64,000 bases of DNA from Spodoptera frugiperda. Taxonomy: Eukaryota; Arthropoda; Insecta; Lepidoptera; Noctuidae. The stretch is from positions 8,007,592 to 8,071,591 of the forward strand of contig NC_064227.1 of NCBI RefSeq assembly GCF_023101765.2, given 5' to 3'. The notes beneath the pieces were generated by a model. It saw nothing but the letters and a program-made list of their open reading frames with translations, made no database searches and had not been told where the DNA came from. This document shows, in pieces, positions 24,717 through 36,200 of this stretch. Each line of letters begins with the position of its first letter. The first letter of the stretch is position 1. The position numbers were made by a program, and so were the translations under genes.

Positions 24717-25804
24717 GTTAGGTTTGGGTTAGGTTTAGGTAAGGTTTGGGTTAGGTTTGGGTTAGGTTTGGGTTAGGTTTGGATTAGGTTTGGGTTAAGT
24801 TTGGTTAGGTTTGGGATAGGTTAGGTTTGGGATAGATTAGGTTTGGGTTAGGTTAGGTTTGGGTTAGGTTAGGTTTGGGTTAGGTTAGGTTTGGGTTAGG
24901 TTTGGGTTAGGTTTGGGTTAGGTTTGGGTTAGGTTTGGGTTAGGTTTGGGTTAGGTTTGGGTTAGGTTTGGGTTAGGTTTGGGTTAGGTTTGGGTTAGGT
25001 TTGGGTTAGGTTTGGGTTAGGTTTGGGTTAGGTTTGGGTTAGGTTTGGGTTAGGTTTGGGTTAGGTTTGGGTTAGGTTTGGGTTAGGTTTGGGTTAGGTT
25101 TGGGTTAGGTTTGGGTTAGGTTTGGGTTAGGTTTGGGTTAGGTTTGGGTTAGGTTTGGGTTAGGTTTGGGTTAGGTTTGGGTTAGGTTTGGGTTAGGTTT
25201 GGGTTAGGTTTGGGTTAGGTTTGGGTTAGGTTTGGGTTAGGTTTGGGTTAGGTTTGGGTTAGGTTTGGGTTAGGTTTGGGTTAGGTTTGGGTTAGGTTTG
25301 GGTTAGGTTTGGGTTAGGTTTGGGTTAGGTTTGGGTTAGGTTTGGGTTAGGTTTGGGTTAGGTTTGGGTTAGGTTTGGGTTAGGTTTGGGTTAGGTTTGG
25401 GTTAGGTTTGGGTTAGGTTTGGGTTAGGTTTGGGTTAGGTTTGGGTTAGGTTTGGGTTAGGTTTGGGTTAGGTTTGGGTTAGGTTTGGGTTAGGTTTGGG
25501 TTAGGTTTGGGTTAGGTTTGGGTTAGGTTTGGGTTAGGTTTGGGTTAGGTTTGGGTTAGGTTTGGGTTAGGTTTGGGTTAGGTTTGGGTTAGGTTTGGGT
25601 TAGGTTTGGGTTAGGTTTGGGTTAGGTTTGGGTTAGGTTTGGGTTAGGTTTGGGTTAGGTTTGGGTTAGGTTTGGGTTAGGTTAGGTTTGGGTTAGGTTT
25701 GGTTAGGTTTGGGTTAGGTTAGGTTTGGGTTAGGTTAGGTTAGGTTTGGGTTAGGTTTGGGTTAGGTTAGGTTTAGGTTAGGTTAGGTTAGGTTAGGTTT
25801 GGTC
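24716..25804 (+). repeat. telomere-like tandem array, G-rich arm (TTAGGTTTGGG)n
   Basis: About 1.09 kb of an 11-bp unit TTAGGTTTGGG on the plus strand. Both edges are irregular (TTAGGTTTAGG, TTAGGTTAGG, TTTGGGATAGG), while 24880-25680 is almost perfectly homogeneous. TTAGG is the canonical insect telomere unit; the TTTGGG half is a variant. It meets the C-rich arm at about 25804 with almost no spacer. Confidence 0.95.
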
Positions 25805-26939
25805 CGAACCCAAACCTAAATTTAACCTAACCTAAGCCACACCTAACCTAACCCAAACTTAACCTAAACCAAACCTAACCTATCCTAAACCTAACCTAAT
25901 CTAACCCAAACCTAACCCAAACCTAACCCAAACCTAACCCAAACCTAACCCAAACCTAACCCAAACCTAACCCAAACCTAACCCAAACCTAACCCAAACC
26001 TAACCTAACCTAACCCAAACCTAACCTAACCCAACCCAAACCAAACCCAAACCTAACCCAAACCTAACCCAAACCTAACCCAAACCTAACCCAAACCTAA
26101 CCAAAACCTAACCTAACCCAAACCTAACCTATCCCAAACCTAACCCAAACCTAACCCAAACCTAACCCAAACCTAACCCAAACCTAACCCAAACCTTACC
26201 CAAACCTAACCCAAACCTAACCCAAACCTAACCCAAACCTAACCCAAACCTAACCCAAACCTAACCCAAACCTAACCCAAACCTAATCCAAACCTAACCC
26301 AAACCTAACCCAAACCTAACCCAAACCTCACCCAAACCTAACCCAAACCTAACCTAAACCTAACCCAAACCTAACCCAAACCTAACCCAAACCCAACCCA
26401 AACCTAACCTAACCAAACCCAAACCTAACCCAAACCTAACCCAAACCTAACCCAAACCTAACCTAACCTAACCCAAACCTAACCTAACCCAAACCTAACC
26501 TAACCCAAACCTAACCCAAACCTTACCCAAACCTAACCCAAACCTCACCCAAACCTAACCCAAACCTAACCCAAACCTAACCTAAACCTAACCCAAACCT
26601 AACCCAAACCTAACCCAAACCTAACCCAAACCCAACCCAAACCTAACCCAAACCAAACCCAAACCTAACCCAAACCTAACCCAAACCTAACCCAAACCTA
26701 ACCCAAACCTAACCCAAACCTAACCCAAACCTAACCCAAACCTAACCCAAACCTAACCCAAACCTAACCCAAACCTAACCCAAACCTAACCCAAACCTAA
26801 CCCAAACCTAACCCAAACCTAACCCAAACCTAACCCAAACCTAACCCAAACCTAACCCAAACCTAACCCAAACCTAACCCAAACCTAACCCAAACCTAAC
26901 CCAAACCTAAGCTAACCCAACCCAACCTAACCCAAACCT
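25805..26939 (-). repeat. telomere-like tandem array, C-rich arm (CCCAAACCTAA)n
   Basis: This arm is the reverse complement of 24716-25804, about 1.13 kb. It carries more unit variants than the G-rich arm: CCTTACCC, CCTCACCC, CCCAACCC and AACCAAACCC. A block with the ordered variants CCTTACCC, CCTCACCC, CCTAACCTAAACC, CCCAACCC appears twice (about 26192-26420 and 26520-26670), so it also has a higher-order duplication. It ends at the A-rich tail of a retroelement at 26940. Confidence 0.95.
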
Positions 26940-27842
26940 TTATTTTTTGTTTTTTTTTGTCGGGGTGAAATCCTCATGGACTTCCTCTGGCAGGGGAAAG
27001 GCGGAGGGGTATGCCGGACTCTTACCGGCTAAAACCCCCCGGTGTCTACTTAGCACGTGATCGTGGGGGCCGCGAGAGTCCAGATTCTTCCGCAGCCCCA
27101 CATCACATGCCGGCCAGGTCCGTCCTGACCTCATCTCTTGCACGGGGTAGGTAAGTTTGGGCTACCCCGTGCATCGTCTCGGAGGCGCGCGCCGACACCC
27201 GCGCACGCCATCACCTCGGGTCTATGGAATAGGGGGCGGGGACTTCCCCAAGTCCCGCGCCCCTGGACCCATTGGGGGCTGGAAGAGGGCGTTGTCCGCC
27301 CTTCTCCTGCGCCCGGTGCGACATCACGTTCTCGCAGAAGGACACTACCGCGTCCCACGACTCCGCGCTGTCGACCATCTTGCGTACGACGGCCGGCAGC
27401 GACAGATCGCCTCCTATTTCATTGTCGGCAACAGCCGATCCCTTCAGGTTGGAAGACTTGGAGGCCACCTCCAAAATTTCCTCCTTGTCATCCAGCGCCA
27501 TTTGCGCTAGCTCAGCCACTGAGTGGTCTGCGTAGAGGACGTTGGAAGCCCCGTAGCCGGCCCTGGACCTTGCGGCACCGGTTGCGCGCTCCTTGGCGGC
27601 GACCTTCTCCTCCAGGTCCTTTTGCGCCTCCACCCGCTTGGCTTGCGCCAGAGACGCCCTCAGTTGGCGTTGAGCTTCTTCAAGTCCCACATCGTGGGAA
27701 CTTGATTTTGCCTTCACCTTTTTTACCCTACCAATTACTGGTTCCGACGAATCGTCGGATTCTTGCCTCAGGTGCCCCTCTCGGGGCAGGACCACTCGTT
27801 AAAGGTTCCATCCCCACTATCACTACTTTCTCCGATCTCTAG
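26940..27842 (-). mobile_element. internally deleted R1-clade-like non-LTR retrotransposon remnant
   Basis: Read on the minus strand there is a gag-like open frame (27795-27211, 194 codons) without an ATG: the first codon counted is GTG and an in-frame TAA lies just upstream. It is charged and Ala-rich, with an Arg/Lys/Glu helical stretch and the segment EVASKSSNLKG, which I recall from gag (ORF1) of R1-clade elements such as R1, TRAS and SART. No zinc knuckles, endonuclease or reverse transcriptase remain. It is followed directly by a 3' end (26940-27143, another frame) with HDHVLSRHRGVLAGK and EEVHEDFTPTKK, ending in an A-rich tail that abuts the GGTTTGGGTTAGG array. GC content is far above the surroundings. 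The R1-clade call is inference; the deletion and the 3' tail at the array are visible. Confidence 0.7.
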
Positions 27843-27897
27843 TTGCGAAAAAAATATAAAATGGTTGAAATATTTACAAAATATTTTTATAAAAAAG

Positions 27898-27945
27898 TGC
27901 CGCCCGGGGCGGGCCGCCCCTGCCACTACGCTACGCCACTGCATA
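27898..27945. repeat. GC-rich short repeat
   Basis: CCGCCCGGGGCGGGCCGCCCC and CTACGCTACGCCACTGC form a GC-rich islet with internal symmetry right outside the gag remnant. I recall similar words at ends of lepidopteran transposons, but its source is unknown. Confidence 0.35.
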
Positions 27946-28618
27946 CTCTCATTATATGTTCAAGGTGATCTATCAATGAGAGTGGTAGATGTAGTACGAT
28001 ACATAAGGTACTAGTAGCGAAATATATGTATGTGAAAGTGTGCTTGTACATTATAATACACTTCGGTCTAGTCTAGTGGTGGATGCAAATATGTACTACA
28101 GAACGAGAAAACTAAAACACAAAATCTTCTAGTAGAATAATTATATTATGTGACGATTTAACTTGGCAGTCGCAAAAATTAACCACTGAATGAGGAAGAT
28201 AGATCAAATCTTTTAATATTCTGTTCCTAGCCTGGTTGTGGTGATTTATATATTTTTTTAAAACATCTTGTTAGCTCAACCTAGAAGTGTCTCTCTGTGA
28301 CTGGAAAATAGTAGAGCTTTTCTCCATTAATAATACGTGGGTAAATTATAATTTTTAGTTAATTTAGTATGTAGTAGTAGCTATCGTGCTATTTATATAA
28401 CAAATTGCTCGATTTCTGGATATCTGGTAATTCCATAGTTGAATGTCTTTCACACCTTTTTGTTATACCTATTATTATACATATAGCTGCTTGCCTCCTT
28501 GAAACCAATCTCAGTGTCAACGCAATTTCAATCCAATAAAATCTCTATAATTATTCAATGTCAAAACTATGCAACCCTAATAGTAGCTATGTTTATATTC
28601 GCCTTAAAAAGACATCAG

Positions 28619-28732
28619 ACCACCACAGATGGGGCCCAGCGGGGTTGATACCGACCCGGAGCTGCGGACTAAGCTAGCGAGTTACCGGAGCTCCGTCTCG
28701 AAAAGCAGGAGTAAACGGGGAGGTTTTTAGTC
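28619..28732 (+). repeat. SINE A middle fragment
   Basis: ACCACCACAGATGGGGCCCAG, GAGCTGCGGACTAAGCTAGCG and GGGGAGGTTTTTAGTCAGG; truncated at both ends. Confidence 0.65.
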
Positions 28733-30269
28733 AGGCGTATTGTACTGTAGCGAAGAAAGGGTGTTACAATAATATGTTCACCATTCTGTCATTATACATA
28801 GAAAATAATACTCTTCCTACAGTCATTTTAAAGTCCTCATCTTTTTTTTTTATTCAATGTTATATAAATGTAATATAAGTAGCTACACCTCTTAGCTTTT
28901 TTACATGCTATGTAGGTATATCCTTTCGTAAGTATTCAACAATATTTTACCTGCCTCGAGAACATTTTTACTCTTTTTTTTACCTAGTAACTATATAGTG
29001 AGGCACAAACTAAGCAGCGCAACCGCAATTATTGTTGCGAATTAATGCACAATATGCTGACATGTGTGTGTTTATGTTTGTGCGACATAAAAAAACTTGC
29101 AAATCATTCACTATAAGTACAGAGGCAATTGTCAACTAGTGGAAAATGCTATGTTGTTTAGCTTATATAAGCACATATTAAATAGACATGCGATCATCTT
29201 ACATTTTTATATCTACAATAACATAGGTGTTTCTCTATTTTTGCGTAGACTGCCGCAATACTCAAGTTATCGTTAGCTAGAGATCTCGGATTCTATTCCT
29301 GAATGTCACAGAAGAGCATTAAAAACTAGTCAAATAACTTATGTGAATACTTTCTTTAATACTTGCACACAGTCACAGTATCAACTCTAGATTCCAATTA
29401 AACAGTTGTAACCTAGCCAACTAAAAATTAATATAACTTATACGTACCTACTTCTACTAATAAATCTAATAAATCTTGGAGATAGTAACAGCAGTGAGAG
29501 CGAGTGAATAGAAACTAGTTACTTGCAACATAGGTAGCACTTAGTTGCAGAATCGAGTTACTAGTTTTATTCTGCATCTGCACTTGTATAGAAATAGATT
29601 GGTTAGCGCATTTCTTCTTATTCTAAACCTTTTAAATTGCTATTTGTAATTGATCCAAGATGTTGGCCGCTTATTTTTGGAGCATGGAGACCAAAAATCT
29701 GGATCACAAATGAATTGAAACTGTTGCAACGTATGCCGAGCGTGAAGATTTTGCCAAATACTCTTAGGGCTCTATTTCAATTTCGTAAGCTACCAAACTA
29801 GACACAGTAACAAAATGGACACCAAAGATATAGCACTACTGCCTTATGACGCAGTCGCCATGAATGAAGAAATTGAGAATTTGAAGTTTTTCTCTCTTCA
29901 AATTCTCATTATCGTTGGCGAGGGCTCACTGGCGACCGGACTGACGGCTGAGTGAATGACACACCATACATCGCTATAGTAATTAATGGCGGCGCGACCA
30001 GGGTTGCTGCGCGACCAGTAACATCCTGTGCTGCTGTCTAAGCTAGTCGCGCCGCCAGATTGGCTGCTCAACCCAGCGGACACCAGGTTTATCTGACTCT
30101 CTATAGTATTGTACACATTTTGATGGCAGCGGCGACTAATCGCGCCCTCATGATGTCCTATTGAAAAATATAGCCCTTACGTCTGTTTACGTAACGTGTC
30201 ACTGTTGATGAAAATGATAATACCTTTAACTGTGTGTTATTGATAGATCCTGTTTTGTCTTGTCCACAG
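28733..30269. other. non-coding upstream region of the + strand transporter
   Basis: No gene is supported. A short inverted repeat GAATTTGAAG...CTTCAAATTC sits at 29877-29905. The 5' UTR exon(s) of the transporter must lie here or further upstream, but I cannot locate them. Confidence 0.5.
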
Positions 30270-30293
30270 ATGTCCAGAACCCAAACATCTTAG
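30270..30293 (+). promoter_or_regulatory. upstream ORF in the 5' UTR of the transporter
   Basis: ATG at 30270, the first base after the acceptor, opens a seven-codon ORF ending TAG at 30291-30293, 64 bp before the main ATG. It could reduce or tune translation if the exon is joined here. Confidence 0.4.
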
Positions 30294-33200
30294 ATGTGAA
30301 TATTGAAGCTGATCTTGGAGTCTCTGGGAGAATATCATCATCATCCAAGGTTCCACCATGACGGAGAGCACCTACAAGAGGATGACTCCATTCCTCAGAC
30401 AGGTTGGTGAAATATCTTTGGTACTAAAGTAATTTTTCAAATGTTAACAAACGAAGTAATAAATAATAGTCTGTCCGTCAGTGAAGCTAGGTGCTCGCTC
30501 CAAAGATTTCCGAACAGTAGGGCTTCTCCGGTTCTCGAATGCGAAGTTTCGTTTAATCTTCGGCCGTAGGTTTTATTGATTTACTAATAGAATTACTTAA
30601 AATTACGTTTTATTTTTAATTTCATATCAAAACCTATTTATTCATCTTCATTTCATTCGTTCATTCTTGTTCACGAAAGTTCGCAATAAATAGAATTGCA
30701 GTATGCAATCTGCGAAGTTTTTTCATTCGTTCGTTCGTTGAATTAGAGTAGCCCCTGGTATGAGAGAAAACAGCATTGCTTAATAATTTCTTACGATTTT
30801 GACAAAATACAATAAATCTTGATTTCTGTCTGGCATATAGTTAAAAAAATTAAAGTTATTCACATGCATACTTAGTGTGACATTATAGTCTGGGTGCAAG
30901 TCAGGTCACGTCCACAGGTAAACAGGTTCGGTTCTCGGCGGTCACCCACCCATTCAGTTTCACTATAGCTACTACAGACAGATGTAATTATGTACGGTAT
31001 ATTATTCAAATATTAGTAAGATTATATGTACATAGGTCTGTATGTCTTACAGATCTTGGTGATACGTTGTCCTCATAACATTGGTCACAAGTGTAATTAA
31101 AAAGATAATAGGTTGGTAAATTCTACCTTTTACCAGCCCCAGCTATTGCTATTCTCTAGGATACAAAACATGGGTGCAGCGCTACAGCAGCGGCGAAATT
31201 AACACCATACAGTCTAGAAACCGTTTCTTAGAACATAGCATTCCAGATATATTTTTTTTTTCAAAATTCCTCGTAATTATGCTACTAGTTAGTTAACTAT
31301 CAGACATTAACCGATTGTTATAAAATAAAAATGTATTTGACCAAACCCAAAGACATAACAGTATTTGCAACGATACTAGGCCATTGACCTGAGCACGAAA
31401 CTTGGTCAGAAACCTGCATGATCTCAATACTGTAGGTAGGTTTTTTGTCAGTCAGCAATAATTTAATACTTTATTGCTTACTAGCTGACCCGGCAAACTT
31501 CGTACCGCCTCTAACATTGTTTCCTCACTTTTTAAACTTTTCCTGGACTTCTACAAATATTTCAAGATTGTATTGTTTTTTTATGGTATAAGCCGGTAAA
31601 CGAGCAGACGTATCACCTGATGGTAAGCAATTGCCGCCACCTATAGACACCCGAAACACCAGAGTTACAAGTGCGTTGCCGGTGAATCGAGAATTGGAAT
31701 GGGGGTAATAGGGTCTCCGGAACCCTCACACAACGAAACGTTATTACCATATAAATGTTTTGTGTTATACCTATTTACTTGAGACAGATTTTCCAATTAT
31801 TTTAACGATAAGTCCCTAAATGATTATACTGGACTCCTAATAGTTACAATAAAAGCCAAATAGCTAAGTATACATTTTTGGTAATGACAGAGTGGTACCG
31901 CCAACCTATCTGTTTGACGTAGTCAATCTGTAATTTTGCATGTGCGTCATTTTTGCGCGTTCCTTGTTGTTCATTTATTTTTATTACTGCTATTCAACCC
32001 TGCGGCCTGCAATTGATGAGACGATTCGAAGACCTGCATACTTTTCGGAGACTTACATTTTGTACCTATACGGCGGATAACAGGCAATAACACTTAAGTA
32101 TCGGCAAACGAAATAAAGAAAAAAAAAATATTACAAAACCAAATAACAATAAAAAGAACAAACAACCTGCCCCAAGCCAACTGGTCCTTGGGGGGGAAAA
32201 TGAGCAAAAAGAATGACCACGACCCTAACTATTTTAAGATAAGCTAAATAAAATACAATTAAAAATACAGACATCACGTTAATCGAAAAAGGCTTTTAAC
32301 TTCTTCCGAGACTTACGTTAACTGGCGTTGGCTTCATACTAGGCCCTCATAACAACTAATATTCCCTCTATCTTCCAGCTGCTGGCAGTGAGCGGAGTGG
32401 TGATGTACATGATCGGCTCGGGAGAAAACATCGCCTTCCCAGGAGTGCTGCTCATGCAGCTCCGGGAGCCAGGGTCTGAGGTGCGGCTCACTCCGGACCA
32501 TGAGTCCTGGATAGGTATGTCAGTATGTTTATAAACTAGCTTGTTCCAGCGGCTTCGCTCGGGTTTCCGTGGTATTAAAAGTGTGTATCAGCAACAGCCA
32601 TCGACAGCTTCTGTTAGCTCCGCCGTTGCAACTTGCCGCTCGTGTGTCTTTAAGTTTCAGTGATTATACTGGGAGAACAATAAATTTTCAGCATTATGTT
32701 TTTTTTCTTATTAGTACCTAAACGATTAAGGTATAACTTAATTCCTGGTTACTCGTGAAATCACATTAAACTTCTTCGACTTCCAGAAAAAAATCCCTCT
32801 AAATACAACTTTGTATGATTCGCAGTTTTTCATAAGTTTTCACGTATTTTTCCTAATCCAATTTCTACAATTAGTTAGTCATCATTGTCGAGTATATATG
32901 TACCTATATACCTATTTACTATTATCTTGCTAAGTGGTGTGTGGCACGATTGTACATGGTGCTTTAAATTCAGCGGTAACTTGGTAAGTAGGTGCTTATT
33001 GCGTCACCCTCGTGACGGTTCATGACTATGCTAAACTTTTGCAATGGAACGAGCCTCTTGTCAAATACATATCGTCACGCCTTTAGTCCCCGAAGCGGTA
33101 GGCAGAGGCGCACCTTATGGCATGTAATGTACACCCACTTTTCACAATTTATGTTGTAAGTTCCATGTAATAGGTGGTGAGCCTATTGCCATATACCGGG

Positions 33201-36200
33201 CACATTTCCAGACTTCGTGTTACTACTGAGAAATTTTCGAAAATCCGAAAAAAGCCCAAATAATGCTTTGCCCAACGCGGGATTTTTTTCGGTTTTTTGA
33301 AAATTTCTCAGTAGGCTTACCACAATTACATTGGACTTACAACACAAATTGTGAACAGTGGGTGTACATTGCACAGTGGCATTATGTGCCATAATGTGCA
33401 CCTCTGCCTATCCCTTCGGGGATAAAAAGGCGTGACGATATATTTTTTTGACACGTGACTTTAGTACACTTTAACCTTATAAATGACACGTGACAAACTG
33501 CGTGTCTATATGGTAAATGACTGTTATTATAATTGTATTATGAATCTATGGTAAAATTGTCCCTTGCATTGTATGAGTTCGACATGCGTCAGAGATGCTT
33601 ACAATTTTATTTAAATGTACATCTTGATAAAGTGACTTACCTCCTAACAGTGCGTTGAACTTTCTATTTATAAATATTAAGGTTGTTTTGGACCACCTGG
33701 TTGAAGTTTGACGGCATTTAAGTGTCAGCTACACCTGATAGAAGACACTGCTTAGGTACAAAGCAGTTATCGTGACCTATCTCCGACTTCTGCAACTCCA
33801 TAGGTGGCGCGAGTGTGTTATATAACTTACTAGCAAACCAGGCGAACTCCGTTTCGCCACCAATGATTTTCGTGTTCTTCTGTTTTTCTCTTGAACATTT
33901 TCCTGAATGTTCTATGCTATAAACCTCACGGAGCCTGAGACCTTTTCAACGAATGCAAAGTTTCGAGCGTTCTAGAGATATAGTGTCGGGAAGGAAAACC
34001 CAACTTATTTATATATATACACCTACATGTATTACAAACCCAAATAAAAGTTCTGTTGTAGATTAACATCTACTGTTTGTTTTATATACAAATTTAAATG
34101 TTATATAGAGAGTTATCTCTATATAGGTATATACAACAATTATTGTTAGTTAGTCTCGCTAAAATTCGAGAAATTTTGGTCTTGAATTATTTGTGCAAGT
34201 CCCGGGAAGGTTGAATGATGAGAAAATGTCGTTTGAGGCGGTACGGAGTTTGCTGGGCCAGCTAGTGAAGAGATAAACATAATTTTTTTACACATACAGA
34301 TTAATTGCTATATACAAAACATAGGCGCTTATTATAATGCTAGTTTGCCGTCTTGCTGTTACAAAAACTTAAATACAGACAATTAAGTTAATGGTCACAC
34401 ACAGGAATTTAAACTGTATATAGCAGAGAGTATAGTTCAAAATGACTCGCAGTTTGTATGTCGATAGATGTTGCTATCTTTCGCTGCCTGCCACTCATAC
34501 TGATTTGGTGGGATAATTATGTAACATTAGTAAATGTCAAGGTGTACAAATAATTGTAATGGTAATGTCTGGGAAATACTTATTATCCTCCTATTCTTAC
34601 TTAATATTATAAATGCAAAAGTTTTGTGTATTCATGTGTATGTTTGTTACTCAATCGCGTCGGAACGGCTGAAGGGATCGGGATGAAATTTAGAAAAGGG
34701 GTAGATTATGATCTGGAATAGTACATAGGCTACTTTTTATCCCAAGGGAACGTAGGCGAAGCTGCTGGTCATATAAGTAGTAGTATTTACCATCTACGTA
34801 TGTAACTAACTATTACAAGCTATGAAAAGAGATTGTTTAAATCATTGTTTGGTTGATAAAACGGTTATCCGCGGAGTACCTTTCGATTTTGTTGGTCAAG
34901 TGGTTCCCTGATTGCAGTGATTACGGAATAAGTGGCTCGAAATGTTATTCCCCGGTATTACCAATTTTCGTACTGTTTTAATCATGAAAATGAGGAAAAA
35001 GCACAAAAAAACTTTTAAGAGTGTATAATTCTTCAAAATCCATACGGAGTAGTTTTGGCGAAATAATTAATGAAGCAACCACGAATTTTGCAAAAGATAA
35101 ATAAAGATTTGCTTTTCAAAAAAACTCACCGCAGGTAGTTATCGTCCTGATCCGGAGCTGCGGACTACCTAGCGGGTTTACCGGAGCTCCGGGTCGAAAA
35201 GCAGGAGAAGGAACGGGGTGGTTTTTCTCGTCTTGCCAAGGCGGGAGAAGTCATTGGATGATTTTCCCCCCTCAAAAAAAAAAAAAAAGGTAGTTATCGT
35301 AATGATTACTCAGCGGTTAATGACATAAACCAGTGACGTATCTGATCGATACGAGGGTGATCCTCTGCCCTCTCAGCACTGATAACTAATATTTAGTTGA
35401 CTTTTGACTATAATTGCAGTTTACGAATGATTGCGGATCATGTGAGCGAAAACGTCAGAGTCTAAAGTTCAAATCTCAATTATTTAACTGTTTTATTTGT
35501 ATTAGAAGTAAAGGGAGCAGAAAGAAATAAAGAATTAAAATAAACTTAGGATAAATACAGCTGTCTACCTTAGAGCATATACAACTATTAACACTGCATT
35601 ATGCCCAATTACCCCCCTCCCCAATCTTCCCAATCCTCGATTCCCCAACAACCTATAAATTCCTAACCCCAAAAGGCCGGTAACGCACTTGTAACGCCTC
35701 TGGTGTTTCGGGTGTCCATGGGCGACGGTGATTACTTACCATCAGATGATCCGTCTGCTCGTTTACCGGCTTATACCATAAAACAAGGTAATAGACTTTC
35801 TAACCCCGGTTTCGTCAATGTCCCCTTTACCCTCTGACTGCCTCGTTGGCCAAGTGATTGCAAGTGCGACTGCCGGGCAAGGGGTCTCGGGTTCGTTTCC
35901 CGGGTCGGGCGAAGTATTACTGGGCTTTTTTTTCGGTTTTTCGAAAATTTCTCAGCACGGAGTCTGGAAATGTGTCCGGTATATGGCAATAGGCTTACCA
36001 CCTATTACAAGTGCACCTCTGCCTACCCCTTCGGGGATTGAAGGCGTAACGTTATAAAAAAACCCTTGTCACTCTCCTCAATGTGCTGGTGAAAACCGCA
36101 TTAAAGCATTCCGTATTTTTTCAATGTATCTTGAACAAAATTTTTATGATTCATACTTATGTTATGATAATTTTGCCCAGATTCTAATAATCCTACAACA

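Noticed and set aside
24880..26900. CRISPR-like regular repeats
   Set aside because: Uninterrupted 11-bp tandem repeats without spacers in an animal genome; a satellite/telomere-like array.
27138..27842. Plus-strand 234-codon ORF over the gag remnant
   Set aside because: Proline/arginine-rich shadow of the minus-strand gag frame; high GC removes stops on both strands.
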